Positions 1 to 9,201 of a DNA stretch of 64,000 nucleotides are shown in pieces (within the stretch, counting starts at the first letter, position 1; every line of letters begins with the position of its first letter). This DNA is from Amorphoplanes friuliensis DSM 7358 (GTDB lineage Bacteria > Actinomycetota > Actinomycetes > Mycobacteriales > Micromonosporaceae). Location: positions 3,076,001 through 3,140,000 of the forward strand of contig NC_022657.1 in the NCBI RefSeq assembly GCF_000494755.1, given 5' to 3'. Under the pieces are notes generated by a model. It saw only the letters and a list, made by a program, of their open reading frames with translations. It did no database searches and was not told the DNA's origin. Position numbers and translations under genes: made by a program.

Positions 1-616
1 AGATCGGCATCCGGAACATCGTCATGCCCGGCGCCCGCAGCGTCAGGATCGTCGTGATGATGTTGACACCACCGAGGATGGTGCCCAGACCGGACAGCGC
101 CAGGCCGACGACCCACATGTTGCCGCCGACCCCGGGTGAATGCTGCGCGTCACTGAGCGGCGTGTACGCCGTCCAGCCGAAGTCGGCCGCGCCCCCGGGG
201 GTCAGGAATCCGCCGAGGGCGATCAGCCCGCCGAACAGGTAGAGCCAGTACGCGAACGCGTTGAGCCGCGGGAACGACACATCCGGCGCGCCGATCTGGA
301 TCGGGACCAGATAGTTGGCGAACGCGAACACGATAGGTGTGGCGAAGAACAGCAGCATGATCGTGCCGTGCATGGTGAACAGCTGGTTGTACTGCTCGGG
401 CGACAGGACCTGCATCCCCGGCCGGGCCAGCTCGGCCCGCATGATCAGCGCCATCAGCCCGCCGACCATGAAGAAGCCGAACGCCGAGATCATGTACATG
501 ATCCCGATCTGCTTCGCATCGGTGGTCCGCAGCACCCGCGCGACCGCCGAACCTCTGACCTGCCGCCGAACGGGATACGGCCGCGTGACCACCGGGCGCG
601 GGGTGACTGTCGTCAT
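1..616 (-). CDS. ctaD: Cytochrome c oxidase subunit I, N-terminal part
   Basis: This is the catalytic haem-copper subunit of the aa3-type terminal oxidase in the cytoplasmic membrane. Only the first 205 codons are present; the gene runs off the left edge. The ATG at 616-614 follows a GAGGAG ribosome site. The reading contains family hallmarks: a cytoplasmic N-terminus, TM1 around the [15 protein letters not shown] stretch, the [11 protein letters not shown] motif whose His is a haem a ligand, the [21 protein letters not shown] loop that is nearly invariant in subunit I, and a [15 protein letters not shown] helix. It is divergent from the MMPL gene. The identification is secure; the remaining copper and haem a3 ligands lie outside the window. 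Confidence 0.96.
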   Translation of the reverse strand, partial: MTTVTPRPVVTRPYPVRRQVRGSAVARVLRTTDAKQIGIMYMISAFGFFMVGGLMALIMRAELARPGMQVLSPEQYNQLFTMHGTIMLLFFATPIVFAFANYLVPIQIGAPDVSFPRLNAFAYWLYLFGGLIALGGFLTPGGAADFGWTAYTPLSDAQHSPGVGGNMWVVGLALSGLGTILGGVNIITTILTLRAPGMTMFRMPI

Positions 617-757
617 GAACTCTCCTCAGCCGTGCGAGCTGCACGCGCCTACCCCACTCGTCCCTCTTCAATCCACCTGTTTCGAGCTTGCGTGTCGCGG
701 TCCGCGGTGATTGCATGTGCCGCGGCGGTCCCTCCCGGTGCCGGTCAGGAGGCCGTC

Positions 758-2860
758 ATGCTCGCTGCGCTCGGTCGTACGGTCCACGATCGACGTCTGC
801 TGGTCATCGCCGTCTGGGTGGTGGTCGCGCTGGCCGGCGCGGTGTTCGGTGGCAGCGTCTACGACCGGACGCAGACGATCGACACTCTGCCCGAGGGTGC
901 TCCGGCCACCGTGGCGCAGGACCGTCTGGACAAGGTGTCGCCCGAGGGTGAGCGGCTCGTCGCCGTTGTCTCCGGGCGCGATGTCGGCGCCACCGACCTG
1001 GTCAACAGCGTCACCCGGATCGCTTTCGAGATCCGCGACATCCCCGGTGTGGCCGAGGTGGAGGATTCCTACACCACCGCGTCGCGCAAGATCTCCCGCG
1101 ACAGCAAGAGCTCACTGGTCACCGTCGAGCTGAAGCCGGGCCTGAGCGACGACGAGGCGCTGCGGGTCGCCGACCGGGTCAGCGCGGCCCTGCGGCGCAT
1201 CGACGCCCCCGAGATTCTCATCGGCGGCGAGCTGCTGGCCGAGCGGGAGTTCGGCGACCAGGCCGTGCGTGACGCCGCTGTCGGCGAGTCCGTGGCCCTG
1301 GTCTGCGTCGGGCTCCTGCTCGTCGTGGTGCTCGGGGGTCTGGTGGCCGGTCTGCTGCCGCTGGCTGCCGCCCTGGGCGCGGTCACCGCCACGCTGCTGG
1401 CCCTGACCGGCCTGGCCCGTTTCCTGCCGGTCAGCGACTACGCGGTCAACGTGGTCACCCTGCTCGGGATCGGGCTGGCGGTCGACTACAGCCTCCTGAT
1501 GATCGCCCGGTTCCGGGAGGAGCGCGCCGCCGATGCGCGGGCGCCGCTGGTCGAGCTCCTGGCCCGTACGGTGGCCACCGCCGGCCGGGCGGTGCTGGTG
1601 TCCGGCTCCGCTGTCACCGCGGCGCTGGTGGGGTTGTTCGCGTTCGGCGACCCGTTGCTGGCCGCGATGGCGATGGGCGGGGCGCTGGTCGTCGCGCTGA
1701 CCACGGCGACCGGGCTGACACTCGTGCCCGCGCTGATCGCGGTCGCTCACCGGCGCATCCCGGCGCGGCGGTCCCGGCCGCGTCGCGGCACCGACGTCCT
1801 GGCGCGGCTGGCTGCGTTCGCTCAGCGCCGGCCGGCAGCCGTAGCCCTGACCGCGACCCTCGGCCTGCTGGCCCTGGGTACGCCGCTGTTCTTCGTGGAG
1901 TTCGCCAACTCCGACGTCCGTGCGCTGCCGAGATCCAGCGAGGCGCGGCAGACCTACGAGGCGGTGCAGGGCCGGTTCGCCGACCCGCCCAAGGCGCCGC
2001 TGACCATCGTGGTCGAGGCCGATCCGGCCGGTCCCGGCCTCACACAGTTCTTCGACACGGTACGCGGCCAGCCCGGCGTATCCGATGTGTTCGTACGCTC
2101 CGACCTGCCGCCGGGGGTGAGCGTCGCCGACGTGGTGCCGAGCGGGACCGCGGACGGCGAGCAGGCCCAGGGGCTGGTGGCGAGGCTGCGGGCCCTCGAC
2201 GCGCCCGCACCCGTCCTGGTGGCGGGGCCGGCGGCGGAACTGGTCGACGCGAAACGATCGGTGGCCGGACGGTTGCCCCTCGCCCTGGCGATCATCGTGC
2301 TGGCGACCGGGGCGCTGCTGTTCGCGCTCACCCGCTCGGTTGTCGTACCGGTCAAAGCGATCGTGATGAACCTGCTGACGCTGGCGGCGACCATGGGTGT
2401 GCTGGTCGCGGTCTTCCAATGGGGGTGGGCCGCGGGCCTGCTGGGGTTCGAGCCGTGGGGTGCGCTCGACCTGACCACGCCGCTGCTGCTGTTCGTCTTC
2501 GCCTTCGGCCTGTCGATGGACTACGAGGTTTTCCTGCTGGCCCGGATCAAGGAGGAGTGGGACCGGCGGACGTCCACCGACCGCGCGGCCAGCGACCGTG
2601 CCGTGCTGGCCGGGATCACCGCCACCGGCCCGGTCGTGACCACGGCTGCCCTGGCGATCGGTGTTGTCTTCCTCGGATTTGTCGTCGGTGACCTGGTCGC
2701 GGTGAAGGAGATCGGCGTCGGCATGGCCGTGGCCGTCCTGCTCGACGTCACGGTCGTGCGCGGCCTGCTCCTGCCCGCGACGATGTCCCTGCTCGGCCGC
2801 TGGAACTGGTGGAGGCCGGGGGTCACCACGAAGCAGGCGCCCCGGGTGCCCGTGGGCTGA
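758..2860 (+). CDS. MMPL/RND-family membrane transporter
   Basis: A 700-residue MMPL-type transporter, the actinobacterial RND branch that exports lipids or drugs by proton coupling. It has the duplicated layout: one N-terminal TM helix, a periplasmic loop, a helix bundle carrying GIGLAVDYSLLMIARFREE near residue 243, a second loop, and a second bundle with GLSMDYEVFLLARIKEEW near residue 585. The paired DY motifs are the proton-relay signature of MMPL proteins. The frame is open far upstream, but the ATG at 758 is chosen because AGGAGG lies five bases before it and the first hydrophobic helix begins directly after. The substrate cannot be told from sequence. No partner periplasmic protein is adjacent. 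Confidence 0.88.
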   Translation: MLAALGRTVHDRRLLVIAVWVVVALAGAVFGGSVYDRTQTIDTLPEGAPATVAQDRLDKVSPEGERLVAVVSGRDVGATDLVNSVTRIAFEIRDIPGVAEVEDSYTTASRKISRDSKSSLVTVELKPGLSDDEALRVADRVSAALRRIDAPEILIGGELLAEREFGDQAVRDAAVGESVALVCVGLLLVVVLGGLVAGLLPLAAALGAVTATLLALTGLARFLPVSDYAVNVVTLLGIGLAVDYSLLMIARFREERAADARAPLVELLARTVATAGRAVLVSGSAVTAALVGLFAFGDPLLAAMAMGGALVVALTTATGLTLVPALIAVAHRRIPARRSRPRRGTDVLARLAAFAQRRPAAVALTATLGLLALGTPLFFVEFANSDVRALPRSSEARQTYEAVQGRFADPPKAPLTIVVEADPAGPGLTQFFDTVRGQPGVSDVFVRSDLPPGVSVADVVPSGTADGEQAQGLVARLRALDAPAPVLVAGPAAELVDAKRSVAGRLPLALAIIVLATGALLFALTRSVVVPVKAIVMNLLTLAATMGVLVAVFQWGWAAGLLGFEPWGALDLTTPLLLFVFAFGLSMDYEVFLLARIKEEWDRRTSTDRAASDRAVLAGITATGPVVTTAALAIGVVFLGFVVGDLVAVKEIGVGMAVAVLLDVTVVRGLLLPATMSLLGRWNWWRPGVTTKQAPRVPVG

Positions 2861-2901
2861 TCCCGTGGTGTGATCGGTGGGGCCAGTCGTAGAGGAGACC
2901 G

Positions 2902-3954
2902 ATGCTTGCGTTGACCGTCCAACCCCTGGTGGCGAACTCCGCCGACGTCCGGGAGGTTCCCGATCCCGTACCCGGTCCGGGGGAGATGCTGGTCGAAGGG
3001 CTGGCGCTGGGTGTCTGCGGCACCGACCGCGAGATCGTCGCCGGGGAGTACGGGTGGGCGCCGCCCGGACGCGACCGCCTGGTGCTGGGCCACGAGTCCC
3101 TGGGCCGGGTCCGCACCGCACCGCCGGACAGCAGCTTCGCGCCCGGTGATCTGGTCGTCGGGGTGGTCCGCCGCCCGGACCCCGAGCCCTGCGGAGCCTG
3201 CGCGCACGGCGAGTTCGACATGTGCCGCAACGGCCGGTACACCGAGCGGGGCATCAAGGAGATCGACGGGTACGGCAGCCGGTTGTGGACGGTCGAGACC
3301 GGGTACGCCGTCAAGCTGGATCCGCGGCTGGAGCAGGTCGGCATGCTGATGGAGCCGGCCAGCGTGGTGGCCAAGGCCTGGGAACAGGTGGAGAAGGTCG
3401 GGGCGCGATCCTGGTTCGAACCCCGCAGCGTCCTGGTCACCGGGGCGGGCCCGATCGGGCTGCTGGCGGCTCTGCTGGGCGTGCAACGTGGTCTGGAGGT
3501 GCACGTGCTGGACCTGGACACCGACGGGCCGAAGCCTGAGGCGGTGCGTGCCCTGGGCGCGCAGTACCACTCCACCGGCATCGGAGAGGTCGCCGCCCGG
3601 GCCAAGCCGGACATCATCATCGAAGCCACCGGCGTGTCGAGTGTGGTGTTCGAGGCGATGAACAGCACAGCCTCGTACGGGATCGTCTGCCTGACCGGTG
3701 TCTCCTCGGTCGGACGCAAGATCTCGGTGGACATCGGCGCGGCCAACCGGGACATCGTGCTGGAGAACGACGTCGTCGTGGGCTCGGTCAACGCCAACCT
3801 GAGCCACTACGCCGCCGCGGCCGGCGCGCTGGCCAGGGCCGATGCCGGCTGGCTGTCCCGCCTGATCACCCGGCGAGTGCCCCTGGAACGTTTTGCCGAG
3901 GCCCTCGAGGCACGCCCCGGCGACATCAAGGTCGTTCTCGACCTGACCGCCTGA
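2902..3954 (+). CDS. Zinc-dependent glucose 1-dehydrogenase-like MDR oxidoreductase
   Basis: A 350-residue medium-chain dehydrogenase resembling glucose 1-dehydrogenases. Visible features: the catalytic-zinc GVCGTDRE segment (Cys near 39), GHES near 63-66, a structural-zinc-like CGACAHGEFDMC cluster near 98-109, and a Rossmann TGAGPIGLLAA motif near 180. The RYTERGIKEIDGY segment is typical of GDH-type members. It would oxidise an aldose (or polyol) with NAD(P)+ in the cytoplasm. The ATG at 2902 follows GAGGAG. It stands alone between two transporter genes, 41 bases after the MMPL stop. The exact sugar is uncertain; threonine or alcohol dehydrogenase activity is the main alternative. Confidence 0.8.
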   Translation: MLALTVQPLVANSADVREVPDPVPGPGEMLVEGLALGVCGTDREIVAGEYGWAPPGRDRLVLGHESLGRVRTAPPDSSFAPGDLVVGVVRRPDPEPCGACAHGEFDMCRNGRYTERGIKEIDGYGSRLWTVETGYAVKLDPRLEQVGMLMEPASVVAKAWEQVEKVGARSWFEPRSVLVTGAGPIGLLAALLGVQRGLEVHVLDLDTDGPKPEAVRALGAQYHSTGIGEVAARAKPDIIIEATGVSSVVFEAMNSTASYGIVCLTGVSSVGRKISVDIGAANRDIVLENDVVVGSVNANLSHYAAAAGALARADAGWLSRLITRRVPLERFAEALEARPGDIKVVLDLTA

Positions 3955-4023
3955 GCCCCGGCCGTTTGCGGGCGGGCCCGCCGGGTACGCGCGCCGCGGC
4001 GTGTGCGGATCATGGGAGGTCCT

Positions 4024-5091
4024 GTGGAGGTTGTCGGCAGACCGGCGCGGTTGGTCATGGGCGTGGTCGCCGCGTCGGTACTCACGGTGACCCTGCTCGC
4101 GTGGGCCAAGTGGATGCCCTATGCGGCCAAGGTTCCCGGGCTGGCCGCGAGCCATGGCTGGGCCGGCGCCGACGTGCTGCGTGCCGGCGGAGTGCAGCCC
4201 GGGGACGCGCCGTCCTGGTCGGCCGCGACCAGCTTCACCTGGGCGTACGGGAAGGCGGTCTGGCGTGCTCTGCTGGCCGCCCTGCTGATCAGCGCGGCCC
4301 TGCAGACCTTGATCCCGAAGACCTGGCTGGTGCGGGTGCTGAACCGGCCCGGGCGGTTGCGGTCGGCGATGGCCGGCGGGCTGGCCGGAACCCCGTCGAT
4401 GATGTGTGCGTGCTGCACGGCGCCGGTCGCGGTCGGACTCAAGCGCCGCGGTGTCTCCACGGCGGCGGTGGTGGCGTACTGGCTGGGTAACCCCCTGCTC
4501 AACCCGGCTGTGCTGGTGTTCCTGCTGCTGGTGGCGCCCTGGCAGAGGACGGCGACCCGGCTGGTGGTCGGTGTGCTCGTGGTCGTGGGCGGGGCGGCAC
4601 TGGTCTCCTGGCTGGCCGACGGGCGAGCACCGGCTGCCGCCGCGGCCTCGACGGCCTCGGCGGCCTCCGCGGCCGAGGATGCCGACGACCCGCCTCCGTC
4701 GGTGCGCCGGTACCTGAGCGTCCTGCTCCGGTCCTCGGTGATCCTGCTGCCGGAGTACCTCGTTGTCGTCATGCTGATCGGTGCTTTCCGGGGCTGGTTG
4801 TTCCCGCTCGGTGAGGGCTCCGGGTTGCTGGTCGTGCTGGTGGCGGCCCTCGTCGGCACGGCCCTGGTCATCCCGACGGCCGGGGAGATCCCGATCGCCC
4901 AGGGTCTCGCTCTGGCCGGGCTGTCCCTCGGTGGTGTCGGCGCTCTGCTGGTCACTCTGCCGGCGGTGAGCCTCCCAGGAATGATCATGGTCGGGAAGGC
5001 CTTCGGGTGGCGGGTGACCGTCGCGACGGCTGCCGTGGCCGCCGCCGGCGGGATAGCGGCCGCGGGGCTGCTGCCACTCCTTTCCGCTTGA
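4024..5091 (+). CDS. YraQ/ArsP-type permease (DUF318)
   Basis: A predicted integral membrane permease of the YraQ/ArsP family, members of which export organoarsenicals or have unknown substrates. The key signature is the MMCACCTAPVAVGLKRRGVSTA segment following TM helices, matching the family's conserved Cys-containing turn, plus a second repeat ending in VIPTAGEIPIAQG. About eight to ten hydrophobic helices are visible, with an Ala-rich acidic cytoplasmic linker in the middle. The frame is open from a GTG at 4003 and an ATG at 4012; I prefer GTG 4024 because GGGAGG ends just before it, but 4012 is possible. No arsenic genes are adjacent, so the substrate is unassigned. Confidence 0.75.
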   Translation: MEVVGRPARLVMGVVAASVLTVTLLAWAKWMPYAAKVPGLAASHGWAGADVLRAGGVQPGDAPSWSAATSFTWAYGKAVWRALLAALLISAALQTLIPKTWLVRVLNRPGRLRSAMAGGLAGTPSMMCACCTAPVAVGLKRRGVSTAAVVAYWLGNPLLNPAVLVFLLLVAPWQRTATRLVVGVLVVVGGAALVSWLADGRAPAAAAASTASAASAAEDADDPPPSVRRYLSVLLRSSVILLPEYLVVVMLIGAFRGWLFPLGEGSGLLVVLVAALVGTALVIPTAGEIPIAQGLALAGLSLGGVGALLVTLPAVSLPGMIMVGKAFGWRVTVATAAVAAAGGIAAAGLLPLLSA

Positions 5092-5116
5092 CCGCCGAGC
5101 GGGGGAACTGACGTCC

Positions 5117-5167
5117 GGTAGGGTTGTCGCCAGGTGCGCCGGGAAGTCTGGTCGGCAACGTCCTACC
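5117..5167 (+). promoter_or_regulatory. Structured nhaA leader, candidate cation-sensing riboswitch
   Basis: The leader can fold as nested helices: GGTAGG (5117-5122) with CCTACC (5162-5167), GTTG (5123-5126) with CAAC (5156-5159), and CCAG (5130-5133) with CTGG (5148-5151), enclosing a purine-rich loop containing GCCGGGAAG. It ends 25 bases before the GTG of nhaA. Two Li+ riboswitch classes (nhaA-I and nhaA-II motifs) are known to precede nhaA genes; whether this one matches a known consensus I cannot verify here. A CTGG at 5180-5183 overlapping the ribosome site could compete for CCAG, giving a plausible translation switch. Confidence 0.55.
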
Positions 5168-5192
5168 CGACCCTGAAATCTGGAGCACACCT

Positions 5193-6530
5193 GTGTCTGA
5201 CGCCCCCGACCACAGCCCTCGCCTGTTCGGCCGCGGTTCCTGGCTGGAGGCCCGCCGCATCGGCGATGTCCTCCGCAAGGAGACCATCGGCGGGATGCTG
5301 TTGCTGGCCGGTGCGGTCGTCGCCCTGGTCTGGGCCAATTCGCCCTGGTCAGGCGGCTACGAGGCGATGCGCGGGTTCACCTTCGGCCCGGAGGCGCTGC
5401 ACCTGAACCTGTCCGTGGCGACCTGGGCCGCCGACGGACTGCTGGCAATCTTCTTCTTCGTCGCCGGGCTCGAGCTCAAAAGGGAGTTCGTCGCCGGCGA
5501 CCTGCGCGATCCGCGGCGGGCGGCCGTGCCGATCGCCGCCGCGGTCGGCGGTGTGCTGGTGCCCGCCGCGCTCTACGCGGTGATCAATCTCAGCGCGAGC
5601 GGGGGAGAGGGCAAGGGCTGGGCGATCCCGACGGCCACCGACATCGCCTTCGCGCTGGCCGTGCTGGCGGTGATCGGCCGGTTCCTGCCGCACGCGATGC
5701 GCACGTTCCTGCTGACCCTCGCCGTGGTCGACGACCTGCTGGCCATCGTGATCATCGCCGTCTTCTACACCTCCGGCCTGTCCGTTCTTCCCCTGCTGGC
5801 GACGCTGGTGCCGCTGGGGCTGTTCACCGTCCTGGTCCAGCGCCGGGTGCGGTCCTGGTGGCTGCTCCTGCCGTTGGCGTTCGCCGCGTGGGCGCTGATG
5901 CACGCCTCCGGCGTCCACGCGACCGTGGCCGGGGTCCTGCTGGGCTTCGCGGTGCCGGTGCTGCGCAGCCGCAAGGCCGGCGGCCCGGAGGCCGGTCCGG
6001 GCCTGGCGGAGCACTTCGAGCACCGCTTCCGGCCGATCTCCGCGGGTGTCGCCGTGCCGGTCTTCGCGCTGATGTCCGCCGGTGTCGCCGTGGGCGGGCT
6101 CAGCGGTCTCGGCTCGGCCCTCACCGACCCGGTGGCTGTGGGCATCATGGTCGGCCTCGTCGTCGGCAAGCCCATCGGCATCACCGCCGCGACCTGGCTG
6201 ACCACGCGCTTCACCCGGGCGAAGATGGACACCGGCTTCGCCTGGATCGACGTGTTCGGCCTTGCTGTGCTGGCCGGCATCGGCTTCACCGTGTCGCTGC
6301 TCATCGGAGAGCTCGCCTTCGGCATCGGCAGCGACCGCGACGATCACGTCAAGGTCGCCGTCCTCGCCGGCTCGCTGGCCGCCGCCCTGCTCGCCACGGT
6401 CCTCCTGCGCCTTCGCAACCGCACCTACCGGCGCCTCTACGAAGCCGAGAACGTCGACGCCGACCGGGACGACATCCCGGACGTCTATCAGCAGGACACC
6501 GGCACCACCCGGACGACGCCTCACCCCTGA
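5193..6530 (+). CDS. nhaA: Na+/H+ antiporter NhaA
   Basis: A 445-residue NhaA antiporter that exports Na+ (and Li+) in exchange for protons across the cytoplasmic membrane. Visible hallmarks are the ANSPW segment after TM1, [29 protein letters not shown], and the ion-binding Asp-Asp pair in [16 protein letters not shown] (residues about 180-181), followed by [15 protein letters not shown] near the C-terminus. Length fits the family with a longer hydrophilic tail. The frame is open from 5124, but the GTG at 5193 is chosen because TGGAG sits seven bases upstream and the upstream codons overlap the structured leader. The 3' end overlaps the convergent ABC permease by ten bases. Confidence 0.95.
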   Translation: MSDAPDHSPRLFGRGSWLEARRIGDVLRKETIGGMLLLAGAVVALVWANSPWSGGYEAMRGFTFGPEALHLNLSVATWAADGLLAIFFFVAGLELKREFVAGDLRDPRRAAVPIAAAVGGVLVPAALYAVINLSASGGEGKGWAIPTATDIAFALAVLAVIGRFLPHAMRTFLLTLAVVDDLLAIVIIAVFYTSGLSVLPLLATLVPLGLFTVLVQRRVRSWWLLLPLAFAAWALMHASGVHATVAGVLLGFAVPVLRSRKAGGPEAGPGLAEHFEHRFRPISAGVAVPVFALMSAGVAVGGLSGLGSALTDPVAVGIMVGLVVGKPIGITAATWLTTRFTRAKMDTGFAWIDVFGLAVLAGIGFTVSLLIGELAFGIGSDRDDHVKVAVLAGSLAAALLATVLLRLRNRTYRRLYEAENVDADRDDIPDVYQQDTGTTRTTPHP

Positions 6531-8110
6531 AGATCACGCCGCCGGTAACCGAGGGCACCTCCCACGATCAGGGCGGCGGCGAGCGCCGTCATGGTCGCCG
6601 TGGCGGCCCCGTCGACGCCGATGAGCGGGACCGGTGCCAGGTGAGCGAAGGGTGAGAGCCCGGCGACCCACGCCGGTGCGCCGATGCTCTCAGCGATCAC
6701 CAGCAGCAGGAATCCGCCGGTGGCGGGCAGGGACCCGGCGATCGCGACCACCCGCGGCGCCCAGCCGGCCGCGAAGGTGGCCGCACCGAGGCTGAGCAGC
6801 ACGATGGGCAGCGTGTTGCCGGCTCCGGCCAGGGCGGCGGGCAGGCTCAGCTCACCGCCGGTCGCGGTGACACCCACCCAGACGGCTGCCCCGGCCACCG
6901 TGATCAGGACGAGCGCACCGCCGGTGGTGGCCGCGAGCTTCGCGGTGAGCAGACGGAACCGGCTGACCGGCTGGGCACACAGCAGTGTCAGGTGCCGGCT
7001 GGTCTCGGCGGCGACCAACGCGGACACACGGACCGCGGCGAAGCCGCCGACCGGCAGAGCGAGCAACGCGAACAGGGTCGCGGCGAATCCTTCGACCGCA
7101 CCCAGGCCGGTGAACCCCGCTCGGGCCGCCTCGTCGGCCAAGGCGGGGTTGTCGGCCAGAAACTCGGTGACCGACCTCGCGGTGAAGCCGATGAGCAGGT
7201 AGTAGGCGCCGATGCCGAGGGCCCACCCGGTCAACGGCCGCAGCAGGCGCCGCACCGCGAACCCTTCCACGGTGGCCAGCAACCTCAGGCGCGGCCGGCG
7301 ACCGGAGGCAGCCGCGACCAGCCCACCCCCGACGTCCCGGTGGCCGGCGGCGGCGAGGACGGTACCCGCGAGCGCCACCGCCACGGTGAACAGGATCAGC
7401 AGCGGCAGTACGCGGTTCTGCCCGTACGGCTCACTCAGGGCCAGCAGCCCGAACGGTGACAGCCGGCGTAGCCATCCCACTTCGGGGAGGCCGTCGCCGA
7501 CCATGCGCATCAGCAGTCCTGCGCCGAGTACGGCCACGGCTGAGCCGGTCGCGGCCGCCCGCGCCGGGAACACCTGCGCCGTCAGTCCGGCAACGGCCAC
7601 GAAGAACAGCCCCAGCGCGCCGAGACCCGCACCGTGCACCGCGGCGCCGGCCGGATCGGTACCGGCCAGGATCAGTACGGCCGTCACCGCGGCCCCGGCA
7701 GCGACCGGGACGGTCATGACGACGGCGAGATGGCGGGCCACGACCGCCCGCAGCGGCACCCGGCCGGCCAGCAGCACATCCCACCGGCCGGCGTCCTCCT
7801 CGCCGCGGGTGATCCGGGTCGTCACCAGGATCGCCCACGCGGCGAGCAGGACGGCGACAAAGGTGCCGACCCGCCACACCGTGAACCCACCGGCCTGGTC
7901 GAGAGCCACCGGTTCACCGAAGAGGGTGCGGATGGCGGGATTGGCGGCCAGTGCGGCGATGCTGCCCGCCGCGCCCGGATCGGCCATGACGCCGGTGTAG
8001 GTGGCCACGACCAACGCCGGCATGGTCGCCGCCAGACCCAGCGTGATCAGTGCGCTGCGGCGCACCTGGCGTACCGCCAGCCGCGTGACGGCCCCTCCAG
8101 CCGGGTTCAT
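6521..8110 (-). CDS. ABC-2 type exporter permease
   Basis: A 529-residue polytopic membrane protein forming the channel partner of the ATPase encoded just upstream. It reads as two related halves of about six hydrophobic helices each, the layout of fused ABC-2 exporter permeases of actinobacteria that handle drugs or antibiotics. The segment [20 protein letters not shown] in the first half and [20 protein letters not shown] in the second are the amphipathic cytoplasmic helices that contact the ATPase. The ATG at 8110 overlaps the ATPase stop as ATGA, so the two are translationally coupled. Substrate is unknown; similar systems are often annotated as polyether or multidrug exporters. Confidence 0.85.
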   Translation of the reverse strand: MNPAGGAVTRLAVRQVRRSALITLGLAATMPALVVATYTGVMADPGAAGSIAALAANPAIRTLFGEPVALDQAGGFTVWRVGTFVAVLLAAWAILVTTRITRGEEDAGRWDVLLAGRVPLRAVVARHLAVVMTVPVAAGAAVTAVLILAGTDPAGAAVHGAGLGALGLFFVAVAGLTAQVFPARAAATGSAVAVLGAGLLMRMVGDGLPEVGWLRRLSPFGLLALSEPYGQNRVLPLLILFTVAVALAGTVLAAAGHRDVGGGLVAAASGRRPRLRLLATVEGFAVRRLLRPLTGWALGIGAYYLLIGFTARSVTEFLADNPALADEAARAGFTGLGAVEGFAATLFALLALPVGGFAAVRVSALVAAETSRHLTLLCAQPVSRFRLLTAKLAATTGGALVLITVAGAAVWVGVTATGGELSLPAALAGAGNTLPIVLLSLGAATFAAGWAPRVVAIAGSLPATGGFLLLVIAESIGAPAWVAGLSPFAHLAPVPLIGVDGAATATMTALAAALIVGGALGYRRRDLQG

Positions 8111-9006
8111 CGTGTGCCCTCGGCGGCGCCGTAGTAGTCGAGGAAGATCTCCTCGAGGGTGGGCTCGCGGATCGCCAGCGCGGTGACGTCGGCGGCGGCG
8201 AGCGCCTGCAAGGCCGGTGCCGGACTGCCGATGAGCGAGAACCGCAACCGGCCCGCCCCGACCTGCTCGACCGCATCAACGCCGGGAATCGTGTCCAGGC
8301 CCGGAGGCGGCGCACCGGTGTAGGACACGGTCACCTCGGCACGGTGCAAACCTCGTAGCTGGTCCAGGGCGGCGATCTCGACGAGCCGGCCGCCCCGCAG
8401 GATGGCCACGCGATCACAGATCGACTCCACCTCGGACAGCTGATGCGAGCTGAGAAACACCGTCTGGCCGCGTTCACGGGCCTGAGCGACGGCGGTGCGG
8501 AACTCGCGCTCCATGAGCGGGTCGAGGCCGCTGGTCGGCTCGTCGAGCACCAGCAGCGGCGCCCGGGTGGCGAACGCCGCGACCAGCGCCACCTTCTGCC
8601 GGTTGCCGCTCGAATAGGTGCGGGCGGGCTTGGTGGTGTCGAGCGCGAACCGCTCCACGAGCTCGTCACGATAGGCCAGGTCCGTTCCCGAACCGGTGCG
8701 GGCCTGCAGGTGCAGGATCTCCGCGCCGGTCAGGCTCGGCCACAACGCCACATCTGCCGGCACGTACGCCAGCAGGCGGTGCGCGCGGGCGACATCGGCG
8801 GCATCCGTGTCGAACACCCAGGCCCGGCCGGCCGACGGGCGGGCCAGGCCCAGCAGCATCCGGATGGTGGTGGACTTCCCGGCGCCGTTGGGCCCGAGAA
8901 AGCCGAACACCTCACCGGCGGGGACGTCGAGTGACAGCTCGTCGACAGCCGTGACAGAGCCGTACCGTTTGGTCAGATTGACGGTGTGCAGCGCTGAATC
9001 GTTCAT
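8107..9006 (-). CDS. ABC transporter ATP-binding protein
   Basis: A 299-residue ATPase that energises the adjacent ABC-2 permease. Walker A GPNGAGKST is at residues 38-46, the signature appears as YSSGNRQKV at about 131-139 (N and R replace the usual G-Q, as in the CcmA/DrrA-type exporter group), and Walker B LLVLDEP at 151-157, followed by the SSHQLSEVE switch region. The C-terminal 80 residues form the extra domain usual in drug-exporter ATPases. It heads a two-gene operon on the minus strand, divergent from a secreted serine hydrolase with about 195 bases between starts. Confidence 0.92.
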   Translation of the reverse strand: MNDSALHTVNLTKRYGSVTAVDELSLDVPAGEVFGFLGPNGAGKSTTIRMLLGLARPSAGRAWVFDTDAADVARAHRLLAYVPADVALWPSLTGAEILHLQARTGSGTDLAYRDELVERFALDTTKPARTYSSGNRQKVALVAAFATRAPLLVLDEPTSGLDPLMEREFRTAVAQARERGQTVFLSSHQLSEVESICDRVAILRGGRLVEIAALDQLRGLHRAEVTVSYTGAPPPGLDTIPGVDAVEQVGAGRLRFSLIGSPAPALQALAAADVTALAIREPTLEEIFLDYYGAAEGTR

Positions 9007-9201
9007 GGGAAGTCCTCACCGGCCGACGCGAATATGACCGCCGACCAGACTTCCCGGCACACCAAGGCTCACCGTACTCCTGCCGGCACCACTCCGGGGG
9101 AAATCCCCCAGGGAAAGACGGCCGTCAGCCGGGTCCTCTCCGGACGCGTGCCTCCCTAGCGTGATCAGGGCCGGTAAGGGCACAGCTTTCGAGGAGGTCG
9201 G

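Noticed and set aside
140..757. In-frame N-terminal extension of the MMPL gene
   Set aside because: It lies antisense to ctaD and lacks hydrophobic character; AGGAGG and the first helix fix the start at 758.
1112..3121. 669-codon antisense frame opposite the MMPL gene
   Set aside because: Mirror of the MMPL codon pattern, with low-complexity Arg-Gln-Gly composition and no homology-like motifs.
3971..3982. GGCGGGCCCGCC palindrome before the permease gene
   Set aside because: Short all-GC palindrome expected by chance at this composition; not distinctive enough to call an operator or terminator.
2521..5190. Very long antisense open frame on the minus strand (889 codons)
   Set aside because: It is antisense to three well-identified genes and is rich in Arg, Gly, Gln and His with no domain. 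High GC keeps such frames open by chance.
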